Part shown: positions 42,557-55,600 of the stretch, piece after piece
How the letters are laid out: each line of letters starts with the position of its first letter
Position numbering within the stretch: the first letter of the stretch is position 1
Source of the DNA: Rhizophagus irregularis
Taxonomy: Eukaryota > Glomeromycota > Glomeromycetes > Glomerales > Glomeraceae
NCBI RefSeq assembly: GCF_026210795.1
Contig: NC_089458.1
Coordinates: forward strand, 2,496,001-2,560,000
Reading direction: 5' to 3'
Length of the DNA: 64,000 nt
The notes under the pieces: model-generated
Told to the model about the DNA's origin: nothing
The model's input: only the letters and a program-made list of their open reading frames with translations
Database searches by the model: none
Program-made: the position numbers and the translations under genes

Positions 42557-44035
42557 AAAAAAGATGTCATGTCACTGAGAAAATCGAGGTAACGCCCTTG
42601 CGACGCTTTTGGAAAGACAAAATTTATAGCTATTTCAGATTTTTAGAGCTCTCGGACGGTTTCTGATGGGTGTCACCATGTCACAAGAGTCACTAAGAAA
42701 AGTCCGAGCTTCCTTAACTTTTTTTCATTTTTTTTAGCATATATGTATCACGCATATGTCATATACGTATCATACTATATCGCATATAAGCCATAGGATA
42801 GCATAGAAAAATTTCGATTTTTTTACTAGAACTTTACTTTTTCTTAGCGACTCTTAGCCGACATAGTTGACGAGATACGAAAGGAAGATAATCGAGCGTC
42901 CCCCAAACTTCGAAAAAGCATACGAAGTGTCAGCTAGAGCGTGATTAAGAGCGTCACTAACAAATTTTCATAGTGACAACAAGAAAAAATCCGTCCTATT
43001 TTGCATCCTAATATGCTCGAAAACATACTAAATACAATATGAATGCGCTTCTCTAACCCGGCCTACGATAATACATAATGCACCTCCAACCTACGGACAC
43101 GAAATCGGCATACATATACTGGCGCAATAGTCATACATACTTTAGCAAACAAATGGGCCGGCCAAGCTAATACAAATTGCACGCCCAATAGAATATCCAA
43201 AATTGATATTGAAGTTAGACAAATTTTATTATTATTTTTGGCGCAATAGATTTTTGTTTAATTTTGATAACGTAATATTCCATAAATTCGGCCACAACTT
43301 TACTTTTACTAGGGACACTAGGGACACTAGGGACACTAGGGACGCTCAAAAAAATAGCATACACATTGCCTCGACCTAGATTAAACCATAATCGGACCTC
43401 AGAAGTGCCGGCCGAAATTAATCACAGATCTACTGCGCCATCTGACGTGATATTTTTTTTTACCATATTTTGGGATCTGGAAAGGCAACCAAATAGACGC
43501 AAATTCTTAATATAGAACTAGCATCCAAACCGGCTGGCCCAGTACTGGCAACCAAGAAGGATAGCATGGCACTACATACCCGCCGGTAATCAAAAGGCTT
43601 TAAAATGGAAAACAAATCACCACCTACTTAAGTAACCGATCAACCGTGAAGCCTCACCAGAATAAATTATACGAGAAAGCATTTATTAACACACAGCTCA
43701 TAATAAAAAAAGGTATATTTAGATTATTTAGGCATAGTCGTATTTAGGTTATTTAATCACATGATCACAAATAATTAACGGAAAAAGGCTAAAGAAAAGC
43801 GAATTCAAAGGGAAGGAATATAGTAAGAAAAAATAACTAGGTATAGAAAATTGATGAAACAGGTTATTTAGTTAGATTATTTAATCATATTTAGGTTGTT
43901 AACTTTAGATTATTTAGATATATTTAATTTATTTAGTTATATTTAGATTATTTAGTTATATTTAGATTATTTATAGTCATACTTAGATTATTTAGTTATA
44001 GTTAGATTATTTTATTACTAAATAACCTAGTCTAA

Positions 44036-44085
44036 GCCGTTTATGACTAAATAATATAATTATATTATTTAGTCATAAACGGCTA
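44036..44085. repeat. Perfect 50-bp terminal palindrome, right end
   Basis: Identical to the left-end palindrome at 4723-4772. Because it is self-complementary, the element ends are symmetric in either orientation. The flank AATGC follows at 44086-44090. Confidence 0.9.
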
Positions 44086-44538
44086 ATGCCATTTTTTGCA
44101 AAATTCATTATTTTAAAAAAATATATATAAAAAGCTAAAGATTACTCTAAGTAAACTTGTAGAGTATGTAAAATTACGGATAATATATAATTTAAAATAT
44201 GTATAAATTTATATTTCCAAGTTTTATTTTAAAAAAAATATTTTAGTAATATTTTAAGAAATGATCAGCAAAATTATCATGTGAAGATGTGATTGAAGAA
44301 TTTTTCTGGATGCTATTGGGTAGTTTACCAATTTATTTATTATAATAAATTTTAATATAGTAAAATTTATTATATAGAATTCATTATAGTAAGAGTAAAT
44401 TGTATTATTAAAAATTTGTTTTATAAGATATTTATTATTTGCTATTTTAAATTTCAACAATTTGAATTTGAAATTATATTGGTTAAATTCAAATATTAGA
44501 TTTTTTTAAAAACTAAAAATCCTAATAATTCCATTATA

Positions 44539-44709
44539 CAGTCAAATCTTGATATAGCGAATCCTTGATATAGTGAATTTTCAGATAACTATGATAAATT
44601 TCCCCTTACTATAATGAATTAACCAATCAAATCTCTTAAAATCTTCACTATAGCCCTATAATGAAGTTGAGGTCTAGAACCTAGGGTTTGTTATAACAAG
44701 GGTTGACTG
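44539..44709. mobile_element. Tc1/mariner-like MITE, 171 bp
   Basis: CAGTCAAATCTTGATATAGC at the left faces AACAAGGGTTGACTG at the right, with TA on both sides (44537-44538 and 44710-44711). A related copy lies at 60724-60897. The rest of 44086-45228 is AT-rich DNA without a supported gene. Confidence 0.75.
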
Positions 44710-45228
44710 TATCTAAGATAATGAATGAAAAGTGAAAGGTACTTCATATATTTTAATATTCTTATTATATAAATACATATGAATTGAAGAAATTAAAGAT
44801 AATGAAAATATTTATTGATACATTTTCTTTTGTATTGATATCTATAAGTTTTTTAGACTTTGTGAACTTTTTGGAATGTTAAGCAACTTTTCAATTGCTA
44901 AATTAATAATAATAGAGGATTAGACAACCTTCTTTTATATAGACTGTAAAGATAATAAGTTTTTAATAAGAAGTAGGTTGTTAGTAAATAAGATGTAATA
45001 TGTGGTAAGAATAATAACTAATCCATAAATATGAAATTATGGCAATAATTAGCAATAGCTAATAAACTTTATTAAAGTTATTAAAGTTGATAAATCTATA
45101 TATAACCTTACCTTCTATACTGAAATGAACTTACTATCACATGACTTTTTTTTTTATTATTACATTGATAACAATTATTACATGTTAATTATTACATGAT
45201 TAAAATTTTAAAAATCATGATACTGTTA

Positions 45229-48200
45229 TTATTCTATATTCTTAAATAAAACTCCAGGTTCACCAGGAACAGCTATTTCAGTCACCATTTTTTCACCACT
45301 TTCTGTTGCTTCATTTTCTCTAAAAATATCAACTTTATTATACCCTAAACTCTTTTGTATGAAATCTTTACTCATAACAAGTGTATCATATTCATCGAAT
45401 AATAAGGTTCGATTAAATGCTATTGGACCAAGTTTATCAACACTTTTCTTAAATTCTTGTACAAATGGCATCGTCTTTTTATTCTTTAAAATGCCTTTTT
45501 GTGATAAAATTTCTCGAATTTTAACGTCATCATAAGTTTTATTTTGCTACAAATTGTTATTTAAAATATTAAATATTTTATATAATATAAAATAAAGTTG
45601 CATAACAATATATTTATTTAAACTTACCTCATCATAATTTTGTTTTATGGCATCGACAACAAAATCTTGCCATTCTGGGAATCGTGTTGCAACAAATAAT
45701 TTAAGTGATTTAGGTTTAGAAGGATCAAAGTTTTCTCCTTTACCCTTCTTTTTCTTCTTTTGTGATGCTATTTCTAGATCACGTACAGATTTGATCATCT
45801 TTCTAACATATTCTCCTGCTTCAATCAATCCTTCATCAATAGGAGCAGATATTTTTGGGAAAGGTGCGTTAACAATAAGGCCTTCCTAATAATGTGATAC
45901 TCAAATCAGTAAAACTATAAAAATAATGTATATCATCCAATTATGATTTTTCTCACTTTTGACAAGACATCCTTCCAAATATATTCGGACCAATGTGGAG
46001 CTATTGGTGATAACAACAAAGCTTGTATTTCAATCCATCGTAAAATCAAATCTTTAGACATTCCCTCATTAACAACGGCTTCACGATACCAGTCACGAGC
46101 TGTTTGTAACTCGTAAAATCCATACTTCAATGCATCACGATGCATTGAACTAAATTATAAAGTGGAAAATGAGTTAATTGATAGACAAATTAAATAAATG
46201 TAATAAATGTAATAAAATGTAATAAAATGTAATAAATGTTCATTTAATATCTCTTAAACTTACTCATTATATGACTTATCTGTTTGTTCAATTAATTTGT
46301 TAATCTCATTCTCGAAAACTCTGTCATGAAAATTATTTTCTGACCCTGTACGAAGGGAATCTTTGTTTTTTACTTGTTCCTATAGATTTTATTTTTGTTA
46401 GTATTAAATTTTAAATTTAATGATTTTGATGTAAATAACGTACTTCACACCATTCTTTCAAAGTAAACAATCTTAAAATGGCTGCATTTGCAGTGCTTTC
46501 TTCAAAATTTGCATCCTCGATTGCATCACCTGCATCAGCAAGTGTTACACGGGTTGCATCAGCACCATATTTTTCAACAGCGTCACAACCATTCATAAAA
46601 TTGCCAGTACTTTTACTCATCTTCTCCCGATTTAATTGCAAATGACCATTTGATCTTATACCTCTTGGCCAGTATTTTTCAGGAAATATAGCGACATGAT
46701 TATAAATAAAGAAGGTTAAATGATTAGGGATTAAATCTTTTCCAGATACACGAAGGTCTAAAGGATAAAAATATCTGAATTCTCGTCTTAATATATCCAG
46801 TTTTTCTTGTGGGATAGAACAAGAAGTTGGATAAGTTGCATCATTAAAAATATAATCCCATACTTCATCCGTTAATTCAGAAGCCTTAATACCAAGAGGT
46901 CCCGGTATTGAACCATCAAGTGTCCCACCTAATAGGAATTGAAAAAATTAAATTAATTTATGTATCCATCATATAAAAAGAATAATTATATTACATACCA
47001 TGTAATAAATGAGCCACCGTATAATAAGCCATATAAATAGTGGAATCTGATAAACTTTCAACCAAGTATTGAGGATCCCAAGGAAGTCTAGAACCTAAAC
47101 CATAACTTCTAGCACAAGCCCATTGATTCAACCAAGCAAGCGTCTGCTCGAATTGATGACGTGCTTCTAAACCATAAGTATTCAATTGACTAAGACATTT
47201 TTCCGCCAATTTTCTCCAATTTTCTTCACCATAATCCAAATACCATTGATCACATAAAGCAACAACACATTCATCACCAGAACGTGACATTACAAGACTT
47301 TCAGGTTCGTTATATATGAAACCTTGTTTTGTGGAAACCAACAAATCTCTAATTAATGGTTTGACTTCCTGAACAGGTTTTCCTGCATAATCACTCACTA
47401 ACATAATGCCATTATAAAATCCTTCCTTGTAAACTATATCTTTAGCTTCAGCCAATTGTACACGATCCTTTTGAGAATTGATTTTCTTTTGAACACAAAC
47501 ATTTGGAGCAGATAAATCACCATAATTCGGAGTACGAATAATGGGTACAGGTTCATAATTAGCCCATGATGGATCTATTTTATAATATTCAGCTTTTTTC
47601 TTAAGATCCATAAGAGTTATATAATCATCTGGAGAATCCGAAGGAACCGATGTAACAACACCTGTTCCTTTAGTTTGTAAAACGTTCTCCATTGGTAAAA
47701 TATAAACTTGTTCATATTTACTCAATGGAGCGTTGACTTTAGTTCCAATTAATACTGATCCTTTAACTTCAGCCAATTGATTGACTTTACCACGATCTTC
47801 AGAATATCCTTGAAACGCCATATTACGAGCAGCACGATAAGTACAAATAAATATATCAGTGTCATTAATTTTAAAAAGACCATAATCTATCTCAGTCCCT
47901 ATGTAACAATTCGTTTGTCCATACCTAAAAAAAAAAAAATTTTTAATTTAATTAATATAAAGAGATTATTTAAAAGAATTTCATATAAACCTACATTGTC
48001 TCAGGTCTGAGAGTAGCAGCAACAAAATAAATATTTTTATCTTTAAATTCTGGGTTTTCACCAAAAAGTTCTTTAGCATTTTTACTCCACTCTAAAACTT
48101 TAAGTTTGATGCAAGTATACTCTTGTGGACCAACCCCTTCACCACTTTGTCTATCATGATCCATACAAGGTTGATTATCAAAAGGAGAATAGATAGTGTA

Positions 48201-49242
48201 TCTTTCACCAAATTTAATCTTATTAAGAGCTTTCAATTTATTCATTTGCCATCGAATAAATGAATCATAATAAGGGTTAATGTCCGTTGTAATAAAAGAA
48301 CGACGCCAATCAATCTTAGCACCAATAGACTTGCAATCTTTCTATGATGATAAAAAGTTTTTTGTTAAAATATGAAAATATGGGAATATGGAAATATGGT
48401 TAAAATTAATAAAATATTACAAAATATGATAATTAATGATACCCACTATGGCCAATTTAGGAAAATAATAAACCCAATATTTTGCATCAGCAAATTTTGG
48501 TATTTCTTCATCAGGTACTCCAGAACTTTTCATAATTTGAAATTGATATTTTTGACCAGTTGATTTTGATGCAACTTTTCCTTTTTTTTGCATGACTTTT
48601 GATGATGATCCAGATGGATCATGAGAAGAGGAATTCAAATCTAAACTTTTAACTCCTTCATCAATCTCTGGAAGTTTAAAATTTGGACCAAATTTTTCAA
48701 TTTCTCTTGATAATTTATCGGCACATGCCTAATTAAAAATATATGAAATTATGAATAAATAAATATATATATATATATATAAATAAGGAAATAAGAAAAT
48801 ATATATTAAAAAAAAATAAACATTACCTTTATAGGCATACCAGTACAATGAAAACCTAAAGGAAATAAAGCTCTTTTGCCTTTCATTCTTTCATATCCAG
48901 TTGTAAATTCAATTTTTGTAATAGTAAACATATGACCCAAATGTAATCTTCCATTCATATAAGGATAAGCTAAAGTACCCATAAACTTTGGAAATTTTTC
49001 ATGTAAAATAGAATCATCAGAAATTTCTTGTAAGGTTGGAGCGTTAACTTCAAAAACACGTTCATTTTCCCATATTTGTTGAATCTTTTGTTCAATGGAC
49101 TTTAAAGCGTCTCTTTTAACAGTCTTTAAATGAGGAAAGAAGATAATATTAGAAATAAATTATTAAAAATAAATAATAATAATTATTGAATAAAAACCTT
49201 TTTTGGTTCTTCCGCAACTTTTACACCGGATGTAGTTTCCAT
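45229..49242 (-). CDS. LARS1: Cytosolic leucyl-tRNA synthetase
   Basis: Ten exons with GT-AG borders: 49242-49198, 49123-48827, 48728-48447, 48341-47997, 47924-46999, 46928-46444, 46379-46264, 46149-45957, 45885-45628, 45546-45229. The product is about 1,087 residues, close to yeast Cdc60 (1,090). It charges tRNA-Leu with leucine in the cytosol. Visible motifs: HIGH-type HLGHMFTI in exon 2, the editing-domain TLRPETMYGQTNCY across exons 4-5, and KMSKS (EKMSKSTGN) in exon 6. The DWY/HWSEY anticodon-binding region is in exon 8. There is no mitochondrial presequence at [15 protein letters not shown]. The eukaryote-type C-terminal extension is present. In animals and yeast this enzyme is also a leucine sensor for TORC1; that is family knowledge only. 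Confidence 0.95.
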
Positions 49243-52200
49243 TTTTTAATAAATAAAGAGAGAGAATTAACGTGTGATTTAAAAGAACGAGAATGAGTCA
49301 TCATCATAATCGATGTATAAAAAAAAAAAGAGCACGATCACGTGAAAATTTCGATAATCAATATTGTCTTTCCCCTTGGGGTTTAAAACTTTTTAAGCTT
49401 TTTTAAGCTTAACAAGTAGTTTTAATAGCCTTTAAGCTTAACATGTAGCTTTAATAGTTTTAAGCTTAGTAAGTAGCTTAAAAACAAAAGTTCCTTACCT
49501 AAAAACTCGAGGGTGGTTCTTTTTCAATTAAGAATTAATAATTTTTCACGGTGATTTTTGACAAGGAGTAAAATGACATAAATTACTTAACCTAAAGTGG
49601 GCTTTATTAAAGTGGCTTTTATAGAAGTTAGAAAGTTGAGAGTATATAAAATAACATGATTATGAAATTTAATAATTTAATTATAATTAGAAAATAATTA
49701 GAACAATTAGAAACAATTAGATTATTACATTATGACTTTGACTTTGGGAACAAAAGAAACAAAAGAAAGGAAAATCTACAAGAGTACAAAATTATTTTAT
49801 TGGAAAAAGTGATAATAGGGACAATTATTACACTAAATAATATTAAGTTCTTTTAATTATAACAGAGCAAAAAAACTCTTATCATAATACTTTTTCAAAT
49901 CAAAAAAAATGAGAAGCAAAAACGTGACACATGAGCGTGACACAAAAGAGGAAGTTGAAAAGGTATGATTCGTTTAATCTTGAGAAGGAAAAGGTTATTG
50001 TTAAAAAAAATAAAACAATTATTCTTTCTTTACCAAGTAATACGTAATATTAACATTGTAAGAAATATTTGCAGATATTTAGTGCATAAAAACATTTAAT
50101 TAGTTTATTTATAGTAAGGAATCAAAAGAAATCAAAAGAAATCAAACGAAATCAAACGAAATCAATGAAATCGAAGAAAAGCAAAATCGAACCGACATAA
50201 TTATTTATTTATTCACGTGAAGAATTAATTTGTAAATATAAAACATTAAAGTCGCGTGAAAATTTTTTACGCGTTAACCTCAAAATAACCCAAACGATAA
50301 ACAATTTTGAACAATTTTAGAAAAGGAGAAATTATTTGTTATTTACATAGTTTTACAAAGGGGAAGATATCCGATAAGTCCTAAAATATGTATATTTAAC
50401 GGAACAAACATAACAGATAACATAATTATAATTTTATAATTAGAAAACTTTTTATTCTATACCAATAAAGGAAACAGTAAAATAAATAAAAGATAAAATA
50501 GGTTTAAATGATACAATCGACCAATCAAAATAATAATCATTTAATGAACGAAAAAAAAAAATTTATGAAATTTTTTTAAGAATCAAAAATTTTTAATCAT
50601 AAATTATGAGAGATTTACATGTTTTATTTTAAGACTTTTTTTTAATAAATGGTAAAATAAAAAATAAATAATGAAATATTTGACATTTACTATAATGAAA
50701 CTATTTTGAAACTTTTTTCTAACTTTTTTGATCCTTTTATCATGAGCTTTTTTAACTAAAAGGTATTATAAGATTACACGGGTCAATCAATCAATAATTC
50801 TGTGTAAAGAAGGAAAAAATTTAAGAAAACTTGATCGACAATTGCTGGTACGTAAAGGTCGAAAGTTAATCCGCGAAAAAAAAAGGATCTAAAAATTTAC
50901 TATTATGATAAAGAAAAAAAATTTTTTTTTTTTTTTGTTAAAACATTTTTGGTTAAATAAATTTCATCTTTTTTACAAAAAAAAACGTTTTTCAATTATA
51001 TTTATTTCCTTTTTCATGAAAACTGGGTAAACAAAGAATCGTGTAACAACGCGATATAGAATGTTTTTTTTATAACATTCTATATTCTAATTTCGAAAAC
51101 TAGAAATTTGTATAGTTGTTGTAGTTGAAAGTGTGAAACGAAAGTCTGAAACACTTTTTTTTTTTTCAAAAAAAAAAAAAGAAAAAAGAAAAAAAAAAAT
51201 CTTTTTTAATTAATTATATTCAATGTTTAAAAAAACTAATATTTATATAATTATCCATTATAAATATTATTTTTTTTCTTTTTCTTTTCTTTTCTTTTCT
51301 TTTTTTCTTTTTTATTTTTTTTTATAATTACATTCCCGAGAACTCATTATTTCACTTCTAATTACAAAAAATCTTAATTACAAGAAATAATTATTTATTA
51401 TTTATTAAGTAAATAAAAAATAAGATTAAAATTTCGTTAAATCATGATTAAAATCATGATTTAATAGGATTGATAACCAAGAAAGGTTAGTAGAGAACCC
51501 TGAATTTAAATATCTAACTCTTAATGGTACAAATACATACATATAAATACATAATTTTGGCATAATGTTTAATTAAAATAATATATTAATATTCAAATAG
51601 TAAAATGTAAAATGTATAAAGTATAATATTATGTATAATATAATCTGTATAATATATAATATAATAAATATAATATCACCCAATATCACCTTAATTGAAT
51701 GCAGGGATAAAAAATAAGACGTTAATTCCTCCCTCCTTCTCCTTCTATATTTTTTTATTTTTTACCATATCAGCTCATTATCACACCTATATTATACATC
51801 AATACATCAATCAAAATAAGATCTACGAACAATTATATAATGACTATAAATAAATACTGTGGGTGGTTGTCAACATGTTTGTTACATGTTAAAACATGTT
51901 AAACAACCATCAAACCTCATCAAACCAACTCCGATATCTTTGATTAGTAATATCTAAAAAAATAATTCAATTATTAGATTTGGAATTCAATTATTCAATT
52001 ATTATTCATTATGTCGGTTGTCATGTCTATTATAATAATTTTTATGTACGTATTACAACATATTACAAACAATTTACTTTTTTAACTTCTTTACGTTAGT
52101 TGATTTTTTTTTTATACTTTAAATATTTTTTCTGTTTTTGACGCGTCAATAAAAGAAGCCAATCAAATTTATAATTAAAAATAAATCAGTAATATAACAT

Positions 52201-52541
52201 TTATTTATTTTATTAGAGTAAAAAAAAAATATATATTGCAATTTTCGTTATTTATTAAACAATAATATTTATTGATTTTTTTTTTCTTATATATAAAAGG
52301 TTTCTTAAAATCCTTCCGTTTTTTTTTTAAAAAAAAAATTCCCTTTTTTTTCCTCTCTACAAAAAAAAAAAAAAAAAAAAGATCCTTCTTTTTTTTAATT
52401 AAAACTTTCCTTTAATAAAATTTATAATTTTTTTTTGATCTAACATATGTATAAATAAATATATATATATATTGAAATAATCATTCTTTATTATAATTAC
52501 TTTGTATATATATCATCATTTAATAGATAAGTCTTATCTTA

Positions 52542-52572
<31 letters not shown>

Positions 52573-52627
52573 ACGGAGTGAGAAAAAAAGTTTTTCACGC
52601 TCTTATTAAAAAAAAAAATTTAAAATC
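49243..52627. other. AT-rich divergent intergenic region
   Basis: 3.4 kb between LARS1 and the RasGEF gene. It holds a three-copy TTTAAGCTTAACATGTAGCTT-like tandem near 49385-49475, an AAATCAAAAG-type 10-bp tandem near 50115-50165, many A/T homopolymers, and an (AT)n tract near 52540. A pyrimidine- and A-rich leader precedes the RasGEF ATG. No gene or RNA is supported. Confidence 0.65.
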
Positions 52628-55600
52628 ATGACATGGGAAGTTGTTAAAATTATCGGAAATTTATTTAATGATACTTCAAAAAATTCCCGCAATAAAAGAA
52701 CATCATCATCATCATCTGCATCTACATCAACTATATCCGATTTTACATCAAGCACATCAAAAAATCGACAACAAAAATCTTCTTCTCTTATTGCCAAATC
52801 ACAAAAAATTCCTTCTTCCCCTATTATTCATCCTGTTCCATTATTAAGAACTCCTAGTTCTTCAAGTATTACTACTCATACTACTCCTTCCTCAAATTTC
52901 GTCTTTGAAAATGATGATATTACTCAACAATTGGCTGAGGAAAGTGAACTTTTATATCTTCAATTACCTGAAGATGTTAAATCTATATTGGATAAATTAC
53001 GTATACTTCAACGCTCCGAAAAATCTTTGACCTTTGATCAACAATTACCAAATGGTGAATGGCAGGTAGTTATCCAACTTTTTTCTCAAGTCCGCTTGAT
53101 CACGTGATTTTTTCTTTTTTTTGACCCTTTTTATTTTTATTTTTATTTTTTTTTAGAGTCCTTTCGCTACTCTTGAAGCTGCAATGATGTCGATTCTTTT
53201 ATTGACTCCTACATTATTACTTACAAATTCTCCTAAATCACCTTTAAAAGATGATGATTACATGTATGATTCTCCTTCGGGTGAATCTCCAGTAAATCGT
53301 TATTTTTATAAAAATCATCAAAATAATTCTTCAAGATCTTCTCATATTTCTTCCATGACTTATCATTCCGATTTTTCTTCAAAAAGTACTGATCCATCAA
53401 CTTCTATTACAAAAAAATCTTCTTTATGTAAAGTTTTAAGTGCTTCCTCTTTACTCACTTATATTGTTCGTACCATCCTTTCAATGCATAATGAAACTTT
53501 AATAACTTGTCTCATAAATAGAGAATTATTAGATTATTATAATTCTTTAACTGGTCATGTTACTGAAGAAGCTGACATTGTTTTAACTCAAATACATCAA
53601 ATAAGATCTTTAGTTAGGCATGAAGAGATTGCTTCTCATACTCAGGTATGCAATTTAATTTACTTTTAATCACGTGATTCGTTCGTTATTCATTCATTCA
53701 TTTACATTTTCAGAATGTTTATGATAAATTGATAACCCATTCGAATCGACTTGTGGATGCAATAAATTTGTTTGTAAATTTTATTCATAAACAGCTTCCT
53801 GTTGTTTATGAAGAACGTAAGTATAAATAAACTTTATAATGATAAAATATATTTAAAAATTTTTACATATATAATATTATTGTTACAGCATTGGATTTGC
53901 AATCAACAAATACGAACGAAGATCAATCCAATAAAAAGTAAATTCCATTTTTCATTTAATTGATTTAATTTGATTAATTTAATAATCAATTGATTTTTTT
54001 AATTCCTCCTTTTTTTTTACTTTTTACCTAAAAGGAAAAAGAATGCATGTAAGTATTGTAATACATTTCAAATTAATTCTTTGTTTTCATTTTATTAATA
54101 TTTCTCTCTCCTTTATATAATTTAGTTGGAAAAAATGTTATAAGAAGTCTCACGTCCTTTAAAAGAAGATCATTAAATCTCTCATTATCATCTGCCTCAT
54201 CGGAAAATAATGCTTCAGAAAGTCTCATTAATAGTTATCATAATCATAATCGTTATAGTTATCACGGTAGTAGTCATAGTAGCACGACTTCACTATTGAG
54301 TTTCGAACTTGGTCCACCACGAACTAGAACTGTATGTAGTTATAACGATTAATATTCACTTTTTTTTTAAAAAAAATTTACCTAGTGATTAACTTTCTTA
54401 TCACGTGACTTTCAGAAAAATGACACGAGAAGTATAAATTCTCTGGATTCCAATAAATCTTCTACTTCAATACTAGCTAACCATTCGAGATCAAAAAAGA
54501 ATACTTTACCTGAACCTTCAAAACCGCGTAAACCTCATCTTGCAAGTTTATCACGTGAAAACCGTAAGGGAGATTATGACATACATGATGGTCATCTTAA
54601 AGATAACATTCCTCCTCAGAATGTTCCCCCAATTTCTCCTATGAGAAGCAATTCTCGATTTAAAGAACAATTAGAAGGCCCTTCTTTAAAACCTGGTATT
54701 TTATTAGGTAAAGGTTAATATAATTATAATTTTATAAATAATGATTATCTGGTTAATATATTTTAATAATGTTCATGTTAGGTCGAAGACGACTATCAGA
54801 TGTATCGGGTACTCACTCCTCACGAAATTTGATCTCTAGTAATTCAAATACGATCGCGGCAAAATCTTACACTTCCTTAATAGATTCTGGTTTTAAAAAC
54901 AACAAAGATGTTGATGTTTTTTCACCTTCTCGATCTCGTCGAAGTTCAAATTCTAGTATAAAATCTTATTTGATTAAGCAAGTTCATTCATTATCTTCAA
55001 AAGGAAAATCTTCAACTCTAGATTCAACATCAAAATCTTATAATAATTATTGGCCTGTTACAGAAGATGTTACATCATATCCTGATCTATCTTATCCTCA
55101 TTCACCGACTCTTCCATCAAAAAGTTCAAGTCGTTCATTTAAAGCTCCTTCATTTGGTAAAAAACATAAATTACAAAAAACTAATAGTGAAACTGAATTG
55201 AGAACTTTAAAAAAAATGTGGTCGGATTTCGGTTATGAAAAGGGTAATCCTATTTTACATAATTTGACTCCACATGTTGAAGATGATGGAGAAAATCCTA
55301 CTGAACATTTATCCGCAGCAAATGTTACTGCGGAAGGAAATGATAATCATAATAATCTTCGTGAACAACTTTTTCGCAAACTCGTTACAAAGAAGAGGTA
55401 AAATTTTAATACATGAATTTATTATTATTTTTTAAAATAATAATGATTTTTTACGAATTATTATATATATAGCTCAAATAGCTTAAACACTAAAAAGAAA
55501 TCATATCCGAGTAATTTACTTAAAATTCCTCACGTATTTTTGCGTTCTAATGAGGTAACAATATATATATCATCAAAAAAAAAAACTTTTTATTTTTTTT

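Larger units (their letters stand above)
42106..44085 (-). repeat. Right terminal inverted repeat, about 1.98 kb
   Basis: Partner of 4723-6705. It carries the start codon and the first codons of the primase-helicase (ATG at 42148), its promoter-like AT-rich region, the small outward-facing zinc-protein gene, non-coding direct repeats (GGGACACTAGGGACACTA near 43310), CTAAATAAT repeats, and the terminal palindrome. Confidence 0.9.

Noticed and set aside
52641-52847. A His-rich frame (HHHHLHLHQLYPI) over the RasGEF start
   Set aside because: It is an out-of-frame reading of the Ser-rich RasGEF N-terminus.
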